Assembly (NCBI GenBank): GCA_000493945.1
Contig: AWNW01000010.1
Location: 1-48,482 of the forward strand
DNA length: 48,482 bases
Direction of reading: 5' to 3'
Source of the DNA: Candidatus Hydrogenedens terephthalaticus JGI OTU-1
Lineage (GTDB): Bacteria > Hydrogenedentota > Hydrogenedentia > Hydrogenedentales > Hydrogenedentaceae
The position numbers and the translations under genes were made by a program. Below, one piece after another: positions 46,601 to 48,482 of the stretch. Positions within the stretch are counted from its first letter, which is position 1, and every line of letters starts with the position of its first letter. The notes below the pieces were generated by a model that was not told the origin of the DNA, made no database searches, and saw nothing but the letters and a program-made list of their open reading frames with translations.

Positions 46601-47040
46601 TTGTATACATCATCATTTATTGTGAGTTTAGGTCTTTGAACCCCTTCTTTTTTTTCCCATGGAGGTTGAACAGGATATAGAGGATACTGAATTTCTAACT
46701 CTTCAGAGATCGTTTGTTTATTATAGGTTAAAGATACATCCGTCGCATTAGGAGGAACTTCTATATACCTTCTCCATGCAGGCAATTCTGGCTCGCCTAT
46801 AGAACCCGATGTCCCCATTTCGGGAATTTTAATACGGGTAAAGGTATTGCCATCTATGGTTTCTTTTTTAATTTCAGGGTCAGAAGTCAAGTTAATTTGA
46901 ATTTTAATTCCTCCCGCTTCAGGAAAAGTAGCTACATGGACCACATCTCCTTCTGCATTAACAATCACTAACATTACTATCAAAGACAGTAGTATTAAAA
47001 GCCTATTATTACCCCATGAAATACCTTCTTTTCTTTTCAT
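43360..47040 (-). CDS. Exported C25 (gingipain-like) cysteine peptidase with EG-rich linker and tandem C-terminal module
   Basis: Large exported protease of 1226 residues. A basic start and hydrophobic 12-29 give the signal peptide, followed by a propeptide-like region (30 to about 235). The C25 catalytic domain is at about 240-575, with His446 (YSGHGSD), Cys479 (SFACDTG) and the closing NLLGDPSTEIW. Ig-like and fibronectin-type domains (about 580-880), a YVGSNGYVTF-type beta domain (about 920-1060), an EG-rich linker (1066-1130) and a two-repeat C-terminal module (1131-1226) follow. Gingipains are exported by type IX secretion in Bacteroidota, but this tail is different. It is monocistronic, between ppk and HU. 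Confidence 0.9.
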   Translation of the reverse strand: MKRKEGISWGNNRLLILLSLIVMLVIVNAEGDVVHVATFPEAGGIKIQINLTSDPEIKKETIDGNTFTRIKIPEMGTSGSIGEPELPAWRRYIEVPPNATDVSLTYNKQTISEELEIQYPLYPVQPPWEKKEGVQRPKLTINDDVYNSNEKHGENLAEIAQYGNVRGKNLYQITYYPVSYDPLNSKISITKNLLLDIRWNIPKTALSRDSKYFSKYIDDLWNPYILNSSLFNEKAKSIGYNIPVGMLVIVAAPFMGNSKLNEWVQWKTQRGFIVTVENVANIGTNSTAIRNYIKQAYNNWEVPPTFVVLVGDPYYIQAPAGYASNNPITDLYYSIVDGEEYYTPDLWVGRISVSSSTQLQNALNKILKYEKAQWTLTEPWYIKASFLTGSDNYDTTEGTHNYVISNYFEPAEFVSQKLYTVTYGATSSDVISAINSGRGWVVYSGHGSDVSWADGPPISQSDVNSLTNAVYPWILSFACDTGQYAKPECFGETWQRASAGGVGFLGSSVTSYWDEDDMFEKFIIESFFSLKKTWTAGMILNGKLKFFNYYGDTNTTKRYFEMYNLLGDPSTEIWMGILQNPYITHGSGVDPNGLPLSVYIEWENAVISISNSNTLLGAARSNFGSNLVSFSPPGIVPLVKLTITGNPIVPYQVDLPVVVGADGSIQWDKTIYNGSSLATLVLADANLSGQGEISIPVRSGSGDNEQIILTETQVSGFFEGTIQLTTLSTESNDGLLSVIHNGLITAEYYDEFTGSGSPQTITAESTTDIYPPQLLQLSVVPDIKNVDVQLETDEICSARFEYGSQCTIPFEKYENSLAMDTNHKFLIAGLIADTEYTYRIVLTDIAGNEYSTDCSTFTTLHQPDYFTYYYTSNIVDTVPLSNHRIIFVPDNSSDRYHACLQSINEFPKATTNATPITIGDDAFALIEFPLETYVYLYGVQYSQCYVGSNGYVTFTQGNDDYAESLERHFAIPRISLMFDDLDPSKAGSISYQFDTDAFIVTFSKVSRYGSGEANVQLEMFYDGTISITWLNCVSSGFIAGLSNGGGIPPNFELSDFLSYKECIPQEGILEGDYEGISEGEGVAEGEGITEGNIEGVMEGEGIIEGIVEGDNEGNVDGEGNIEGTLEGEYIFFHSSDINRNGIIDLDELLRIIQLFNSGGYHCNINSKIEDGYLPGYGENHECQAHSSDYNPQDWVISFSELIRAIQIFNIRRYYPCPGESEDSFCF
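43651..43845 (-). repeat. Glu-Gly repeat linker in the C25 peptidase
   Basis: Coding repeat for residues 1066-1130, made of short units of form EG-x-x-EG or EGEG-x-x (for example EGISEGEGVAEGEGIT). It is acidic and likely flexible, separating the catalytic part from the C-terminal module. On the plus strand it creates a spurious open frame. Confidence 0.9.
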
Positions 47041-47116
47041 AATCTCGAACCACAGATGTTTATAATTAAATTTACTACTATAAGATTATACCATATATTA
47101 GAAATATTTATTCCCA

Positions 47117-47151
47117 CAAAAAAAGTACTGCGGTCTTTGCAGACCGCAGTA
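47117..47151 (-). terminator. Rho-independent terminator after HU
   Basis: An 11-bp perfect stem (47126-47136 with 47141-47151), GC-rich in the middle, with a four-base loop, is followed on the minus strand by seven Ts (complement of 47118-47124). It lies about 30 bases past the HU stop and isolates HU from the C25 gene. Confidence 0.9.
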
Positions 47152-47180
47152 ACAGTATGTTATTTACACTACAATACTAC

Positions 47181-47495
47181 TTACTTCTTTGCACCCAAAA
47201 CTGCATCTTTTGCCGCTTTTGCAATACGGAACTTCAAAACTTTCTTTGCAGGGACCTTCATTTTTTCTTTGGTCTGCGGATTGATTTGAATACGGGCTTT
47301 GCGGTCTACAACTACCAGTTTGCCTAAGCCAGGGATGACAAAACTGGCTGGTGCTTGTGCATAAGCTAATTCTACTAAACTTTGAAGAACTTCATTAATG
47401 TTCTTCTTGGTTAGCCCTGTCGCTTCAGCAAGTGTGCTGATAATTTGGGCTTTGGTCATTGGCTTATCTTCTTTTTTTGCTTTTTTAAATGCCAT
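47181..47495 (-). CDS. HU-family DNA-binding protein
   Basis: Nucleoid-associated protein of 104 residues. The helical dimerisation half (MTKAQIISTLAEATGLTKKN, 13-32) is followed by the beta arm region GLGKLVVVDRKARIQINPQT and a basic end. A lysine-rich N-terminal extension of about 12 residues precedes the HU core. The GKLVVVDRKARIQINPQTKE form differs slightly from the usual GFGxFxVxxRxARxGxNPxTG. SD GGAGGAACAATT gives strong initiation. Confidence 0.94.
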   Translation of the reverse strand: MAFKKAKKEDKPMTKAQIISTLAEATGLTKKNINEVLQSLVELAYAQAPASFVIPGLGKLVVVDRKARIQINPQTKEKMKVPAKKVLKFRIAKAAKDAVLGAKK

Positions 47496-47683
47496 AATTG
47501 TTCCTCCAGTGGGTTACTCCCCATTGTTTTTATCTGGCTCACTCAGCACTACAACAGGCAGTGCGTTGTGAATACCATATTTTCATTGATATATTAAGAT
47601 ATACAATTTAAACTCAAAAATCAAATTGCAAAGCAAATTATTTTAAAAATTTTTAGAAAAATCTGATAAATAAAGGTTGAAAT
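47496..47683. other. Divergent intergenic region between HU and comB-like gene
   Basis: 188 bases, AT-rich on the comB side. On the minus strand a GCACT/AGTGC arm pair in the HU leader could form a small hairpin. It must hold promoters for both divergent genes, but no convincing -35/-10 pair was picked out. Confidence 0.4.
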
Positions 47684-48418
47684 ATGCTTGCACATTTAAT
47701 ACAAGGTAAAGAAGGTTGTATTTTTGGAAAAACAAATCATTTGGGTATTGTTGTTGTAGATGCATTAAGAGCAAGTGCTACTGCTATCATGTTGCTTCAT
47801 TCTGGAGCCAAAAGAATTATAGTTACAGATGAGGTGGAACATGCTCTCCAATTAAGAGATCCGTATCCAAACGCATTATTATATGGGGAACGAAATGGAT
47901 TGCCTCCTGCTGGTTTTGATTATGGAAATAGTCCACGGGAAACTACAAATGCACGGGGAAAGGAAGTTGTCTTTACCACTACTACGGGAGCACGCCTCCT
48001 TATTGCAGGATATAACGAAGATATTCCTTTTCTAATTATGGCTACAACTATTAATGCAAAAGCAGTAATTAATTTTCTAAAAAAGCAGAATAAAGATTTT
48101 GTTATTGTCCCCGCAGGTTTGTTTGATGATACAAATTTTTCTGCTCAGGAAGATTGGGTTGCTGGAAGTTATATCATTAGTTTATTAGATGCTCAAATAG
48201 AACACGGGAAAAGCGATTATGAATATTGGAAGAAAAGAATTGACTCAGAAGGAATAGAGCAATTATTTAATACTGCACCGCATGCAGAAAAACTCCGACA
48301 GATAGGTCTCCACGAAGATATTCGCTGGTGTGCCCAAATCAATATTTCTAACTGTATCCCTAAAGCAGTAAAGAAGGAAGAAAAATATATTATCCTTGAA
48401 AATATCGGGTCTTATTAA
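47684..48418 (+). CDS. comB: 2-phosphosulfolactate phosphatase family protein (ComB-like)
   Basis: Member of the ComB family of 244 residues. ComB dephosphorylates 2-phosphosulfolactate in the coenzyme M/sulfolactate route of methanogens; bacterial homologues are common and their role is less certain. Family stretches are VVVDALRASATAI near the start, GERNGLPPAGFDYGNSP and TTTTGARLL. No other sulfolactate gene is in the window. SD aaaggttg precedes the ATG. Confidence 0.88.
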   Translation: MLAHLIQGKEGCIFGKTNHLGIVVVDALRASATAIMLLHSGAKRIIVTDEVEHALQLRDPYPNALLYGERNGLPPAGFDYGNSPRETTNARGKEVVFTTTTGARLLIAGYNEDIPFLIMATTINAKAVINFLKKQNKDFVIVPAGLFDDTNFSAQEDWVAGSYIISLLDAQIEHGKSDYEYWKKRIDSEGIEQLFNTAPHAEKLRQIGLHEDIRWCAQINISNCIPKAVKKEEKYIILENIGSY

Positions 48419-48421
48419 TAA

Positions 48422-48482
48422 CTATTCCGGGATATAACCTTCTGGGGATTTCGTAAGAATAGCCCACGCTGATTTGTCCACC
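48422..48482 (-). CDS. Possible 3' end of a convergent gene
   Basis: The minus strand at the window edge reads 19 open codons ending TAG (VDKSAWAILTKSPEGYIPE). The W-A-x-x and GYIPE pattern resembles the end of a bacterial SH3-like domain, but the piece is too short for a firm call. Confidence 0.35.
   Translation of the reverse strand, partial: VDKSAWAILTKSPEGYIPE

Noticed and set aside
1..48482. Prophage, IS element or defence island
   Set aside because: No transposase, integrase, phage structural, restriction, toxin-antitoxin or Cas protein was recognised on either strand.

Overview
The window is AT-rich, gene-dense bacterial DNA from a diderm (LPS-making) organism. Evidence for an outer membrane is a BamA/Skp-like/LpxD/LpxC-FabZ block. 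Alongside it are genes better known from Firmicutes: McsA, an McsB-like protein, ClpC, RadA and DisA. A DUF1559 prepilin-like protein, a truncated planctomycete-style Gfo/Idh oxidoreductase, and a large C25 (gingipain-type) protease with a Glu-Gly-rich linker and a two-repeat C-terminal module together suggest an uncultured lineage near Candidatus Hydrogenedentota or the wider Planctomycetes neighbourhood. That placement is inference from gene content; no rRNA or tRNA gene was seen.

Layout. 1-6142 (+): 3' piece of clpC, then bamA, a skp/ompH-like gene, lpxD and an lpxC-fabZ fusion (outer-membrane biogenesis and lipid A). 6265-9503 (+): a tripartite-type ABC exporter (adaptor, ATPase, permease). 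9607-13981 (+): a tight operon of an MFS transporter, phosphatidylcholine synthase, a GT-C glycosyltransferase and a phosphopantetheinyl transferase. 13987-18942 (-): a 5'-truncated Gfo/Idh oxidoreductase, the 5' piece of clpC, an mcsB-like gene and mcsA. 19104-26299: mixed genes including a prepilin-like protein, a metallophosphoesterase, an EamA transporter, two tandem alpha/beta hydrolases, a GT2 glycosyltransferase, an EF-hand protein and an aldo/keto reductase. 26311-28425 (-): an exported sialidase and an exported sugar isomerase-like protein. 28536-30956 (-): HEAT-repeat protein, acylphosphatase and an unrecognised coiled-coil protein. 31076-37866 (-): a long operon radA-disA-pyrK-pyrD-pyrF-pyrE-GH4. 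37962-41242 (+): lysA-like decarboxylase, SDR, deoC, nitroreductase. 41239-47495 (-): ppk, C25 protease, HU. 47684-48418 (+): comB-like gene.

The most striking structural point is that clpC is split. Its last 209 codons lie at 2-631 on the plus strand and its first 655 codons at 17231-15267 on the minus strand. The two pieces share an identical 95-bp segment (1-95 and the reverse complement of 15266-15360), and joined they give one 833-residue ClpC. At the same junction the oxidoreductase has lost its N-terminus. This is either a rearrangement of about 15.3 kb or an assembly chimera; the window starting exactly on the shared segment makes the artefact likely. The most interesting biology is the McsB-like protein, which lacks nearly all catalytic and phospho-arginine-binding residues of McsB, the tandem HSSD module after an EG-rich linker in the C25 protease, and the phosphatidylcholine synthase operon.
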